Notes under the pieces: model-generated
The model's database searches: none
The model's input: only the letters and a program-made list of their open reading frames with translations
Told to the model about the DNA's origin: nothing
From: Parabacteroides sp. Marseille-P3160
GTDB lineage: Bacteria > Bacteroidota > Bacteroidia > Bacteroidales > Tannerellaceae
DNA: 64,000 bases
Assembly (NCBI RefSeq): GCF_900162725.1
Contig: NZ_LT799418.1
Location: 1,787,772-1,851,771, forward strand
Reading direction: 5' to 3'
In this document: in pieces, positions 1 through 9,154 of the stretch
Layout of the letters: every line of letters starts with the position of its first letter
Position numbering within the stretch: the first letter of the stretch is position 1
Translations under genes and position numbers: made by a program

Positions 1-265
1 ATTCCATGAATTCGGAAGGAGCCGTTACTTCCCAAGGTTTTCCAAGATTCTTCTCCGCTTCTGAAATGTAAGCATTCTTGATCCCTGCCGGTAATTGTTT
101 CCATTGTTTATCTCCCGCTTTGGGCAGAGGATGGAAGCTCCCTGCCGGTACGATTGCTTCTTCTAATATTTGGGGGGGAAGTTTTGAAGAAAAAAAGCCA
201 GGCTGGGCGTATAAAGCTATACATGATACCCAAAAAATAAGAATAAGATAATTTTTTTTTGCCAT
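1..265 (-). CDS. Heparinase II/III-like protein, N-terminal fragment
   Basis: The gene starts at the ATG at 265 and runs off the left edge, so only about 88 residues are visible. They begin with a basic hydrophobic signal peptide (MAKKNYLILIFWV, then an Ala-Gln cleavage-like site near residue 21). A segment follows with FHPLPKAGDKQW, LPAGIKNAY and EAEKNLGKPW. That pattern resembles the N-terminus of Bacteroidetes heparinase II/III (DUF4962-type) polysaccharide lyases, where a similar stretch precedes the alpha/alpha toroid. It lies 12 bp downstream of the beta-helix gene and is probably the next cistron of the same locus. No catalytic residue is in view, so the enzyme activity is inferred. 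Confidence 0.6.
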   Translation of the reverse strand, partial: MAKKNYLILIFWVSCIALYAQPGFFSSKLPPQILEEAIVPAGSFHPLPKAGDKQWKQLPAGIKNAYISEAEKNLGKPWEVTAPSEFME

Positions 266-277
266 AAGATAATTGTT

Positions 278-1813
278 CTATTTTTCTATGAGTAAAACGG
301 GATGCCCGGCAAGATCATAATCGGCCAGGCGAAAATGCTTATTGGGAGAGGGAGTTGTCATAAAAGATCCATTTCCTAATAAGTCGCTAATCACAGGATA
401 AACTTGACTTTCGACTTTAGGCTTATAAAATAAAACACAGTGATTGTCTTTGATACTATAACCTATTTGAAAGGAATGGGATTTTTCAGAACCAATGATC
501 TTACTGTCGAGCAAAGTTATTGCATTTCCATTAAATTTCAGTTTTAATTCTACTGCATAATCATCAAAAAGGTCAATTCTTAAAAGACTATGGGAGGGGG
601 AAGCTATTAAAGCTCCGAGGGCGTGCCATTCCGGATCAAAGGCTGTTTGGTTTGTAAAAACCAATGCATCGCTGGATTTTTTCCTTAGTTTTTGTAATAG
701 CGAAGCATCGTAAGGACTTAATAAATGAGGGTTTTTTATTGTGTTGTTTATGAATGTGAAATATTCCCTGGAGTCATATCCCACAATAAGAGGATTGATG
801 TCAAAAACTTTATATCCTTTCTTCGATATATTTAATATGGAATTCGATATTTTTGCCTGGAAAGAAGTGGTGGCTTCGTTATCCCTGGATATAAAAGAGC
901 TTCCGAAATCTTTTAAATAAGAGAAATAAATATTTTTGTCTATGACAAGTGTCGGTGTATCGCTGGATGTAATAACTATAGCCTTGTCAATCGTATCAAA
1001 ATAGATCTCATTTAAGATAAAAAAGCCGCTGTTTTCTATCCGGATTCCCTCAGTGAGTTGAAAATTGCTGGAACCAAGGTTTATTCCCCCGGTTGTGACC
1101 TGGGATAAGATATGGATATTATTCAGTATATGTCCCCCGGACTTTGTAACGATACCGTATTTTGTTCCATATATAAAAGTGTTGGATATTTTGATGTCTG
1201 CACAAGAATGGTCGATATATATTCCGTATACATCCTGGTTAGAGGATATACCTTGTATTGTTATATTATCAATTTTAGTATCGGCACTACCCGTACCGGC
1301 AAAGTCATCGGTCACATTAATTCTGATATGAGTTTTATGACCTTTGAATAAGCTGATGGACCTTAATGAAACTAATTGTTTCAGTCCGTTCACAATGATT
1401 CCATTATCCACATTGCTACAGTCAAACATACCTCCTTCTATGTAGGAAAAACGCCTATAGCTTTTATCAGGCGTTGACATTTCGTAATAACCTACTTTTA
1501 ATAATGCCTCCAAGTGGAGATCACTTTTGATTAATGCATTTTTGTCAAAAATCAGGTTGACATTCTTTGAGTAATCATACGGTAATACAATAGCCTCGGA
1601 TAAGTTATAAGTTCCGGCAGGGAAATAGAGCGTTTTTCCATGAGCGTTCTTCACTAAATCATTTAACTCTGTACCGATAGCCGTGCCATCATTTTTTATT
1701 CCGAGCTTGGTGACGGAAATAATCTCATTTGCTGTCTCATCGCTCTGGGCATATAGAAATGACAGAGACGCAAGATGCAGAAAAAAGAGGTAGCAATATA
1801 TTCTTCTGGGCAT
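278..1813 (-). CDS. Secreted right-handed beta-helix (pectate lyase superfamily-like) protein
   Basis: This 511-residue protein has an N-terminal signal peptide ending near LYAQ (residue 23). Residues 30-75 read like the opening of a Pectate_lyase_3 fold: KLGIKNDGTAIGTELNDLV followed by LYFPAGTYNLSEAIVLP. Repeated short strands with Asn, Ile and Gly (about residues 120-345) suggest a parallel beta-helix, and a C-terminal segment may form a beta-sandwich. In polysaccharide loci such proteins are lyases, hydrolases or epimerases that remodel uronic-acid polymers. The catalytic residues cannot be assigned by eye. It is translated 14 bp after the heparinase-like gene and 12 bp before the next lyase fragment, so it belongs to the susC/D operon. 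Confidence 0.7.
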   Translation of the reverse strand: MPRRIYCYLFFLHLASLSFLYAQSDETANEIISVTKLGIKNDGTAIGTELNDLVKNAHGKTLYFPAGTYNLSEAIVLPYDYSKNVNLIFDKNALIKSDLHLEALLKVGYYEMSTPDKSYRRFSYIEGGMFDCSNVDNGIIVNGLKQLVSLRSISLFKGHKTHIRINVTDDFAGTGSADTKIDNITIQGISSNQDVYGIYIDHSCADIKISNTFIYGTKYGIVTKSGGHILNNIHILSQVTTGGINLGSSNFQLTEGIRIENSGFFILNEIYFDTIDKAIVITSSDTPTLVIDKNIYFSYLKDFGSSFISRDNEATTSFQAKISNSILNISKKGYKVFDINPLIVGYDSREYFTFINNTIKNPHLLSPYDASLLQKLRKKSSDALVFTNQTAFDPEWHALGALIASPSHSLLRIDLFDDYAVELKLKFNGNAITLLDSKIIGSEKSHSFQIGYSIKDNHCVLFYKPKVESQVYPVISDLLGNGSFMTTPSPNKHFRLADYDLAGHPVLLIEK

Positions 1814-1827
1814 AAAATCTCGTTTCT

Positions 1828-3732
1828 TTATTTTTTATCGGATAATTTTACTATGAAATGACAAGGTTCGTTGGACGGAAGTTCCGCTTCGAAGCCGACA
1901 ATAAGGGTTCCCGGATTAGGTTCGTCGAAGTCGGTAGCCGGTTCGGTGCTCCATGTTTTTAAAGTAAAAGAAACCGGAGCTTCCACTGTCAGATACATTA
2001 TTTTTCCGTTTTTTGATAATTTGATTGTCTTTGAATCCTCTATTTCCACATCGGCCGGAGTAACCATGCTCCAACGGAGGTTTGTATTCTCTTTCTTTGC
2101 CTGAACCCGGTCTTCTATCTGCAAAAAATCATTATTGACCAGTAAGATTGTTCGTTGGGCCATGGAGAGATCCTCACTAAAAACAGGAGCCAGGTCGATC
2201 GTGGCGCCTCTTTTTTCATCCGTATCGAATGTTTCCGTGACTGTAGCCATGCCGCTTACCTGATGCCTTTTCCCATTGATGGTTAATGTATTGTGCGCTT
2301 TGTTGCTCAACCGGAATACATCCCATCGCTGGGAGTTCTGTCCCATATTCCATAAATCAACGCCTTTTGCTTCCAGGGGAGCATAGGATTGCATGCCTAA
2401 ATCCATCGCCCATCGTATTCCATCGGAATCATAGACAAACGAACCGGCGTCCATGTGGGCATGGGAAGATTCCGCTTTTCCACCTTTCATTCCTATATAT
2501 TTATCTTTCGCCATTCCCCAGGATGTACGTATCAAGACTACGGGAGTGACACCTTGTCCGATCCAGATTTTCTTTTCGGGCGCAGAGATATTTTCAAAAG
2601 TTGCTAGATTGGCAAACACCATAGTCATTGGCAGGAGGCGGTCTTCTCCAAAAGATTTAATATAAGCGCCTCCATTGGCTATTAGCTGTATCTCCTTGTA
2701 AAGCAGGGAAGAATTATTGCTCTTTTGGGCAAACCAAAACATCGACGGTCTGGGACCTTCTTGGTTATAGGAATCTGAATAATTATAGCATAAACCGTTT
2801 ATCCCGGACATGAAAAGCATATATTCCGCTGTTTTCATGAATCCCGGTGTCTTATGCAGATCCTTATCGGAGCCGAGAGCCGTTTCCAGTCCGGAGAATA
2901 GCATTACTTGAAAATCAGTTCCGTAACTCCAATACATATAACCTTCCGTATAGTTTCCATCCGGACCGTAATCTTCCAAAGGAAGTTTGATGGTTTGCAA
3001 ACATCGTTCGATTATTTCGACAGACTCTTTTTTTGCTCCTTCATAAATAGCTAATGCTGCATAAGTTAAACCGGCATTACATACTTGGTTCCAGTTTGCC
3101 CGGTTGGTTAAGAACCAATTATATGAACCGACATAGGACGGTTCGAACGCTTTTGATTTCAACGCTTTTCTCATTTTGTCCCGGGTTTCGGGCTTTAATT
3201 TATCATACAACCAGTCATAGCCGATTGCTACTCCCAATGCCATTTCTCCTACATCCAGAAAATGGGAAGGATTCCAGTCTGAGAAATCACAAACGGCAAG
3301 GATTTCCCGTTCCGCCCGGGTCAGATATTTGGGTTCTCCGGTCATCCGATAGCCATAGGAAAGATAAAAGATACGCTTCAGAGCCGTTCTGGATACGGAT
3401 AGAAGGCGTTTGCCCTCCATGACTCTTGTCACCGGAGCCGCATTCAGCATCTCGTTGCAATTCTTGAGGATAGCTTCATGTACGGCAGCCAGGTCGTTGT
3501 TTTTTGTCAGGTTCACCTTTAAGCGTTCTTCTTCCTGCCGGTTCATCAATAACCGGGGATGTGCTGCAATGGCGGAATAATCATAACTGCCGGAAGGAGG
3601 AGGTGCCCCGTCGTCATCCGGCGACAAAGTTGTTTCTTCTTCCTCTCCTCCAGGCAGATCTTTATCTGATTTGCCGCAGGCTGTCATAAGATAAGGAATA
3701 AATAAAAACAATAAAAATAGTTTATACTTCAT
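1828..3732 (-). CDS. Heparinase II/III family polysaccharide lyase lipoprotein
   Basis: This 634-residue protein starts with a lipoprotein signal (FLFIPYLMTACGKSD, lipobox Cys at residue 19), so it is probably anchored in the outer or periplasmic membrane leaflet. A Pro/Asp/Glu-rich linker (residues 25-50) leads into an alpha-helical toroid (about 60-380), with HPRLLMNRQEEERL near its start. The second half is a heparinase II/III beta-sandwich containing SSHAHMDAGSFVYDSDG, where the His/Asp cluster is typical of the family's metal or catalytic site. The family cleaves acidic polysaccharides such as glycosaminoglycans or alginate by beta-elimination. The exact PL family and substrate cannot be read here. 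It follows susD by 90 bp, and that gap holds strong inverted repeats. Confidence 0.8.
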   Translation of the reverse strand: MKYKLFLLFLFIPYLMTACGKSDKDLPGGEEEETTLSPDDDGAPPPSGSYDYSAIAAHPRLLMNRQEEERLKVNLTKNNDLAAVHEAILKNCNEMLNAAPVTRVMEGKRLLSVSRTALKRIFYLSYGYRMTGEPKYLTRAEREILAVCDFSDWNPSHFLDVGEMALGVAIGYDWLYDKLKPETRDKMRKALKSKAFEPSYVGSYNWFLTNRANWNQVCNAGLTYAALAIYEGAKKESVEIIERCLQTIKLPLEDYGPDGNYTEGYMYWSYGTDFQVMLFSGLETALGSDKDLHKTPGFMKTAEYMLFMSGINGLCYNYSDSYNQEGPRPSMFWFAQKSNNSSLLYKEIQLIANGGAYIKSFGEDRLLPMTMVFANLATFENISAPEKKIWIGQGVTPVVLIRTSWGMAKDKYIGMKGGKAESSHAHMDAGSFVYDSDGIRWAMDLGMQSYAPLEAKGVDLWNMGQNSQRWDVFRLSNKAHNTLTINGKRHQVSGMATVTETFDTDEKRGATIDLAPVFSEDLSMAQRTILLVNNDFLQIEDRVQAKKENTNLRWSMVTPADVEIEDSKTIKLSKNGKIMYLTVEAPVSFTLKTWSTEPATDFDEPNPGTLIVGFEAELPSNEPCHFIVKLSDKK

Positions 3733-3762
3733 ATGTCTATCGGTTTTTAATCATATAGAACC

Positions 3763-3807
3763 AAATGGCGTCATGCGACATTGGCCATTTTTTTAATGTC
3801 GCATGAC
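3763..3807 (-). promoter_or_regulatory. Intercistronic inverted repeats between susD and the lyase gene
   Basis: A perfect 13-bp inverted repeat (3770-3782 with 3795-3807, arm GTCATGCGACATT) encloses a 12-nt loop. A second pair, AAATGGC (3763-3769) and GCCATTT (3784-3790), uses that loop and the flank. The two stems interleave, so in the transcript they compete or could form a partial pseudoknot. No U-tract follows in the direction of transcription, so this is not a standard terminator. It may adjust mRNA stability or lyase expression relative to susCD. Confidence 0.6.
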
Positions 3808-3822
3808 AACCTTGGAATATAG

Positions 3823-5637
3823 TTAATATTGCCATCCGGGCGTTTGCTTGATATTAGCGTTCATCTGCGTTTCCTTGGTTGGAGCCGGCCATGTCAGGAT
3901 ATAATCGCCTGCCCATCTGTATTCGGCATTGATACTTCCCCACCATGATTTACGTCCGGCGGAACTACCTCCATTATATTTGGATTCCTTAAGCGTACCC
4001 CATCTCAGTTCATCGAAATAGTTTATCCCTTCGAGAGCCAATTCCGCCCGGCGTTCATACCGGACCCGTTTTCTCATGTCTTCTTTTCCGGTTACGGAGT
4101 TCGCACCGGAGCCCCCTGCTGTCAAAGCAGGCATATTTACCCCATTCCTGGTACGGATTTTATTGAACTCAAGAATCGCTTTGTCCAATTGGTTGTTTTC
4201 ATTATAAGCCTCGGCCAATAATAAAACCACATCCGTAAATCGGATTAAGGGAAGGTCGACTGAGCAAAGATCACGGTTTACATATCGCCCTTTTCTGGTT
4301 TCGTTATATTTCCGATACATATAAAATGCCGTATTTCTTTTATCATTCCACATATCCCAATAAGGAGCCACATTATCAAGTAAAGGCCACCGGAGTGTTA
4401 ATTCATGCTCATTACCCCCATTCCAGTAAGGGTTGTAACAAATAGCGGTGGAATATGGCGTAAATACACTTTTCTGCAAACGAGGATCCCTATTCTCGAA
4501 TGCTGCCTTGATTCGAGCTTCGTTCCCATTTTGCAAATAGTAAGTAGACATAATAGAACTACCCAAACGTTGTACTGCATTATTGTAGGCTGAAGCTATT
4601 TTACTATCAGATGAGGAAGCGCTCAATCCGTCCCTTAAGAAAAAGACCTCCCGTTGTGCAACCGTAAGTTGATCCCATCCTGGAAGCCAGTCATTCCAGT
4701 TAAAGTCGGAACCGTCCGCATTCAGGAAGGAGTTGACATATTCGGGGTTCGGTTGAGCTTCCGTCCAACCATCGTAATGGGAACGTCCTCCGATATACTT
4801 CTGGATATCGGAAGAAAAACCGCTGATTGCATCATATTGCAGAGGGAATATCATCTCTTTGTGTTTCTCATTTTCATATTTGAAAAATTCGGACCATTCC
4901 CCGGTCCATAAGCCATAACCGCAGGATTCAACTTTACTTAAATCCGCGATGGCGCTGGCATAATCTTTCTTCCACATATAAACCATTCCCCGTAAGGCAT
5001 AAGCAGCTCCTTTGGAAGCTCTTCCATAGATGGAATTATCCAGTGTGTTATTGGGAAAATGAGAATTGTTGATGCAATCCGTCAAATCGTCAATACATAA
5101 TTGATAGACTTCATCGACCGATGATTGGCCTTTGGTCATTTGTTCTTGTGGAGTAGGCTCCGTATAGATAGGAACTCCCTTAAATAAGGCATTCAGCCGG
5201 TAATAGAAATAGGCTCTCAGAAATTTGGCTTCGCAGATCAACCGGTTTTCTTTTTCTTCCGATAAGCCGGCTTTATGCAGATTGAAGATGGCATCATTCG
5301 CACGATGGATTCCTTCATAATGTTGTTTCCAGGTATCGGAGAAAAGGGCATGGCTCGGCGTAATATTCCCGTTCAGGTAGACCAAAACTTCATTATCTGC
5401 ATTTCCATGGCTTCCGTATGAATTAACGAATCCGAGGCCATCGAAAATTTTATAACTATCTGTAATTGTTCTTTGCTTAAGTGCATTATATATTCCGGAT
5501 ATACCTTGGTCGGCTTTCGATTCGGAATTCCACATGTTTCCTGACGAAATAGAATCATAAGGAGCCGTGTCTAAAAAATCATTTGAGCAAGAGGATAGTA
5601 TGATTGCAATGATAAATGCTTGAAATATTTTTTTCAT
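3823..5637 (-). CDS. SusD/RagB family nutrient-binding outer membrane lipoprotein
   Basis: This 604-residue protein has a lipoprotein signal (IIAIILSSCSNDFLD, Cys at residue 17), followed by the conserved SusD start FLDTAPYDSISSGNMW. The remainder is the TPR-like helical fold, with AKFLRAYFYYRL near residue 145 and the C-terminal RyERRaELAlEGINYFDElRWG and NPEY-type segments. SusD proteins bind glycan at the cell surface and form a lid over the partner SusC transporter. It begins 11 bp after the susC stop codon, the usual arrangement. The ligand is not predictable from sequence, but the neighbouring lyases point to an acidic polysaccharide. Confidence 0.95.
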   Translation of the reverse strand: MKKIFQAFIIAIILSSCSNDFLDTAPYDSISSGNMWNSESKADQGISGIYNALKQRTITDSYKIFDGLGFVNSYGSHGNADNEVLVYLNGNITPSHALFSDTWKQHYEGIHRANDAIFNLHKAGLSEEKENRLICEAKFLRAYFYYRLNALFKGVPIYTEPTPQEQMTKGQSSVDEVYQLCIDDLTDCINNSHFPNNTLDNSIYGRASKGAAYALRGMVYMWKKDYASAIADLSKVESCGYGLWTGEWSEFFKYENEKHKEMIFPLQYDAISGFSSDIQKYIGGRSHYDGWTEAQPNPEYVNSFLNADGSDFNWNDWLPGWDQLTVAQREVFFLRDGLSASSSDSKIASAYNNAVQRLGSSIMSTYYLQNGNEARIKAAFENRDPRLQKSVFTPYSTAICYNPYWNGGNEHELTLRWPLLDNVAPYWDMWNDKRNTAFYMYRKYNETRKGRYVNRDLCSVDLPLIRFTDVVLLLAEAYNENNQLDKAILEFNKIRTRNGVNMPALTAGGSGANSVTGKEDMRKRVRYERRAELALEGINYFDELRWGTLKESKYNGGSSAGRKSWWGSINAEYRWAGDYILTWPAPTKETQMNANIKQTPGWQY

Positions 5638-5648
5638 GACAATAGATT

Positions 5649-8600
5649 TTAAAAAGTTACATTGAGGCCGAAAGCAAATTGTTTCATCAAAGGATAAGAT
5701 ACGTTCGATCCGATTTCAGGATCCATTCCCGGATAATCTGTCAGGGTAAGCAGATTTTCTCCGGAAACGTAGATCCTTACTCTGTTCATTAGGGCTTTCT
5801 TAGATATTTTTGAAGGGACTGTATATCCTATTTGTATATTCCTTAACTTAACAAAAGAGGCGTCATATTCCCAAAACTCACTGCTGACTCCATTGACCCC
5901 TGCAGTTCCGAAAGTCAAACGGGGGTTGGAACCGTAAGGATTGCTATTAGGATTATCCGGATCATTCGGATCCCAGCGGTAGGCGTTTTCTGCAAATTTC
6001 TTGGGAACGCCTGCTCCTAAACCGATAGACGGGCTATTATAGCCCCCCTGATACCAGTATCTTTTAAATCCGGCGCTTCCAATCCATACCATTGACAGGT
6101 CGAATCCTTTATAGGCTGCCGATAGATTCAATCCGAAATTGTATTTGGGCAATTGGGAATTGCCTGTAAAATCCATATCATTGGAATCCCCGTAAGTACC
6201 GTCTTCGTTCCTGTCGGCGTAAATAAAATCTCCGTACCAGATACCCGTCTTGGAAACATTGTTGGTGGGAGAGAATTTATAACCTGCGGCCTGCATGGCT
6301 TGTACCCATTTTAAATCGTTTTCGGTGCGAACCATTCCGTCTTTAGGACCAGCGTTGATATCTGGAGTCCCTGTTCCTGAATAAGAGCCATTTCCCCGGT
6401 ATAAAGAGCGGAGATAAGTTTCCCCTAACATGTGTCCTTCTAAGATCTGGCCTCCAAATCCTCCACGGGCCACATCGCCGATATTATTTACGTAAACGGA
6501 ATTTCCGCTCTCGTCTATAACCCAACCTTTCTCCAACTTGCCCCGGTATTTATCCACTACGTTCTTGTTGTATGAAAAGTTTCCGCTGATTTGATAAGAG
6601 AAGTCGCTGATTTTATCCTGCCAGTTCAACGTGACTTCAACCCCTCTATTTGTCAATTCGGCAATATTCTGTGTCGCTGCGGCAATTGTACCGCCCGTTA
6701 AATAATTGTCGGGGGTGAAAATCATACCGCTCGTATGCTTGTTGTAATAATCGATTTCTGCGGACAATCGGTTATCCAATGTAGAAAGATCAAGTCCGAT
6801 ATCTGTTGTTGCTACGCTTTCCCAATGCAATAAAGGATTGCTCGATTTGTTCATGATCAGCCCTTTGCCCGGTTCTCCGTCGATTACCACATTCGTCGTT
6901 CCATATCCGGCCTGCCAATCGTAATTGCCTAATTGGTTATTCCCTACTTCTCCCCAGGAGGCTCTTAATTTCAGGTTCTGGAAGATGTGAGAGAATCGCT
7001 GCATAAAGGGTTCCTCCATCATTCTCCATCCGGCCGAAAACGAGGGGAAATATCCGCTTCTCTTATCTGGTCCGAAACGGGAAGATTCATCATATCTGAG
7101 ATTCCCTTCAAACAAATACTTTGATTTATAAGCATAATTGACACGTCCAAACAGAGAACGGAGAGACCAATCGGTTTCACTGCCTGAAATCGAATTCAAG
7201 TTGACGCCTGAATTGAGTACGTGAAGATCCCAGTCCGTCATGCCCTTCTTGGATGCCGCAAACTCGTTTTCGTTATAATAACTTTGATTGTATCCGAGCA
7301 AACCTCCGATTTCATGATCTTTCTTTATCGTCGTATTATACCTTAATAAAAGATCAGCGGTATGTCTTGCCCTTTTAAAAGAAGAATAAGATATATTTTC
7401 ATTTTCCAGAGCGGAACTGTTGCGCCGTACATTCTCCACGTAGTTCCACATTCCTTTTTCTACTCCCCAGGAGGAATAGTCTCCCCAGTCAGGCGCATAA
7501 TTATAGGAAGCCTCGAAGTCAAAGCCGTCGAACAGCGTGATGACCGAATACAGGGTAGCATTCGCCCGGAACATTTTATCTTGTCCTTCCCGAACCATTT
7601 TTTCGAAAACATTATTGGCATTCGACGATTCTTCGTTGGTTAGCGCCGGAGCTCCCCATTTGTTGGGGCTTCCCGGATAGATACCCGGAACGGATAAAGA
7701 AAGATATTCAAATCCACGGCTGATATTTCCCAATCCTTTTTCTTGTTTTAATCCGAAAAGACGGGTTCCTAACTTCCACCATTTATAAACCTTGGCCTCC
7801 AGATTCGTCCTGAATTGGAATTTTTCAAGGCCTGAATCATCCATAATTCCTTCGTTATTCAAATAGCCGGCGGAGATTAAATAATTGAGATTGTCCGTTC
7901 CTCCCTGAACCGAAAGATTATATTCCTGTGCCATTCCGGCATTGAAAACTTCGTCGAACCAATCGGTGTTGGGATAAGCGATACGATTGGGAACTCCGTA
8001 TTCATTCAATGCGTCGGGGTTTTGCTTTGCATCTCTCCAGAGCGCGATGCTTGTATCTGAATAGGGCATGGAAGAACCTATATTTCTGGCTGCTTCATTT
8101 ACATATTCCATATGATCGGCATAGTCCGTTACAAAAGATAGTTTGTTAACCGGTTTTTGGAATGAAACGAAACTGTTGAATGCCACCCTCGCTTTTCCCG
8201 ATCCTTTCTTGGTCGTAACTAAAATAACGCCATTGGCTGCCCTTGAACCGTAAATTGCTGTCGCGGAAGCGTCTTTTAAGATGGATATGGATTCGATATC
8301 ATTCGTATTCACATTGTTCATGTCCGCTTCGAAACCATCGATCAGGACGAGTGGGTTGCTGTTATTAATCGTCGTCGTTCCTCTGACTCTCAGCGTAGCG
8401 CCGTCGTCACCCGGTTTGCTGGAGGTCTGCATTACCTGCAAGCCTGCTGATAAACCCGCCAATGCGGAGGAAGCGTTCATGACCGGCCTCCCTTCGATCT
8501 TATCGGTGAAATTAACTGTCGTAACCGAACCTGTCATATTGATCTTTTTCTGGGTTCCATATCCAACGACAACGACTTCTTCCAATAATCCGGAATCTTC

Positions 8601-8945
8601 TTCCAGAATGATATTGAAAGAGGTTTTCCCATTAACCGGTTCGGAATGGGTTTTATAACCCAGATAACTGATTTCTAAAATATCTCCCTTAGACACTGTC
8701 AAGGAGAAGTTTCCATCGAGATCTGCACTTGTTCCGTTCGTTGTCCCTTTCACAACGACTGTAGCGCCCAACAACGATTCGCCTTTTTTACTATGCACCG
8801 AGCCTGTAATCCTATAGGTTTGCTGTTCCACTTGGTTAACCTCTGTAATTCCGGCAAACAAAGATTGGTTAAATCCTGGAATTAAAGTTAACAATAATAA
8901 AATAGTTAGTCTTTTCAGAGACCTGAATGATAATTTTTTTTTCAT
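5649..8945 (-). CDS. SusC/RagA family TonB-linked outer membrane transporter
   Basis: This 1098-residue protein has a signal peptide (about 1-32) and a carboxypeptidase-regulatory-like domain (about 45-120, YRITGSVHSKKGESLLGATV). Next come the TonB-box region EEVVVVGYGTQKK, the plug (RVRGTTTINNSNPLVLIDG, SISILKDASATAIYGSRAANG) and a 22-strand barrel ending in an aromatic residue (GLNVTF). It imports oligosaccharides across the outer membrane with TonB energy, together with the SusD encoded 11 bp downstream. There is no STN domain, so control should come from the hybrid two-component regulator upstream rather than by sigma/anti-sigma signalling. Confidence 0.96.
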   Translation of the reverse strand: MKKKLSFRSLKRLTILLLLTLIPGFNQSLFAGITEVNQVEQQTYRITGSVHSKKGESLLGATVVVKGTTNGTSADLDGNFSLTVSKGDILEISYLGYKTHSEPVNGKTSFNIILEEDSGLLEEVVVVGYGTQKKINMTGSVTTVNFTDKIEGRPVMNASSALAGLSAGLQVMQTSSKPGDDGATLRVRGTTTINNSNPLVLIDGFEADMNNVNTNDIESISILKDASATAIYGSRAANGVILVTTKKGSGKARVAFNSFVSFQKPVNKLSFVTDYADHMEYVNEAARNIGSSMPYSDTSIALWRDAKQNPDALNEYGVPNRIAYPNTDWFDEVFNAGMAQEYNLSVQGGTDNLNYLISAGYLNNEGIMDDSGLEKFQFRTNLEAKVYKWWKLGTRLFGLKQEKGLGNISRGFEYLSLSVPGIYPGSPNKWGAPALTNEESSNANNVFEKMVREGQDKMFRANATLYSVITLFDGFDFEASYNYAPDWGDYSSWGVEKGMWNYVENVRRNSSALENENISYSSFKRARHTADLLLRYNTTIKKDHEIGGLLGYNQSYYNENEFAASKKGMTDWDLHVLNSGVNLNSISGSETDWSLRSLFGRVNYAYKSKYLFEGNLRYDESSRFGPDKRSGYFPSFSAGWRMMEEPFMQRFSHIFQNLKLRASWGEVGNNQLGNYDWQAGYGTTNVVIDGEPGKGLIMNKSSNPLLHWESVATTDIGLDLSTLDNRLSAEIDYYNKHTSGMIFTPDNYLTGGTIAAATQNIAELTNRGVEVTLNWQDKISDFSYQISGNFSYNKNVVDKYRGKLEKGWVIDESGNSVYVNNIGDVARGGFGGQILEGHMLGETYLRSLYRGNGSYSGTGTPDINAGPKDGMVRTENDLKWVQAMQAAGYKFSPTNNVSKTGIWYGDFIYADRNEDGTYGDSNDMDFTGNSQLPKYNFGLNLSAAYKGFDLSMVWIGSAGFKRYWYQGGYNSPSIGLGAGVPKKFAENAYRWDPNDPDNPNSNPYGSNPRLTFGTAGVNGVSSEFWEYDASFVKLRNIQIGYTVPSKISKKALMNRVRIYVSGENLLTLTDYPGMDPEIGSNVSYPLMKQFAFGLNVTF

Positions 8946-8980
8946 GAATAATTAGATTTTATATATGTTGAGATTGAGTA

Positions 8981-9000
8981 TCCTGTATTTTTTTACAGGA
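8981..9000 (-). promoter_or_regulatory. Hairpin in the susC leader
   Basis: A 7-bp inverted repeat (TCCTGTA and TACAGGA) surrounds a six-base A loop in the transcript, about 36-55 nt upstream of the susC start codon. It lies between the putative -7 box and the gene, so it would be in the 5' untranslated region. Its function is not known; it may be a stability element. Confidence 0.45.
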
Positions 9001-9044
9001 AATTTTTATTTCATGGCTTATTTTTGTTTATTAAAAATACTCTC

Positions 9045-9052
9045 CAAAGGTA
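9045..9052 (-). promoter_or_regulatory. Putative susC promoter -7 box
   Basis: On the minus strand the bases read TACCTTTG, matching the Bacteroides -7 consensus TAnnTTTG, about 100 nt upstream of susC. No TTTG lies at the usual 19-21 bp spacing. A weak -33 is what would be expected of a promoter that depends on the neighbouring activator. Confidence 0.45.
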
Positions 9053-9154
9053 AGTGGAACTATTGCCTACCGGCCAGAACAAATCATTCTAAAAATGTAA
9101 CGATTCGTTCAATTATAGGCGTATCTTTCGTGGAAGAGCTTTAAACAGGGATTC

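Noticed and set aside
1065..1351. Short plus-strand open frames opposite the beta-helix gene
   Set aside because: They are antisense to a gene with a signal peptide and fold signature, and two overlapping frames are equally long, as expected by chance.
3763..3807. Inverted repeat considered as an insertion-sequence end
   Set aside because: It is 45 bp in total, with no transposase, no target duplication and no second copy nearby.
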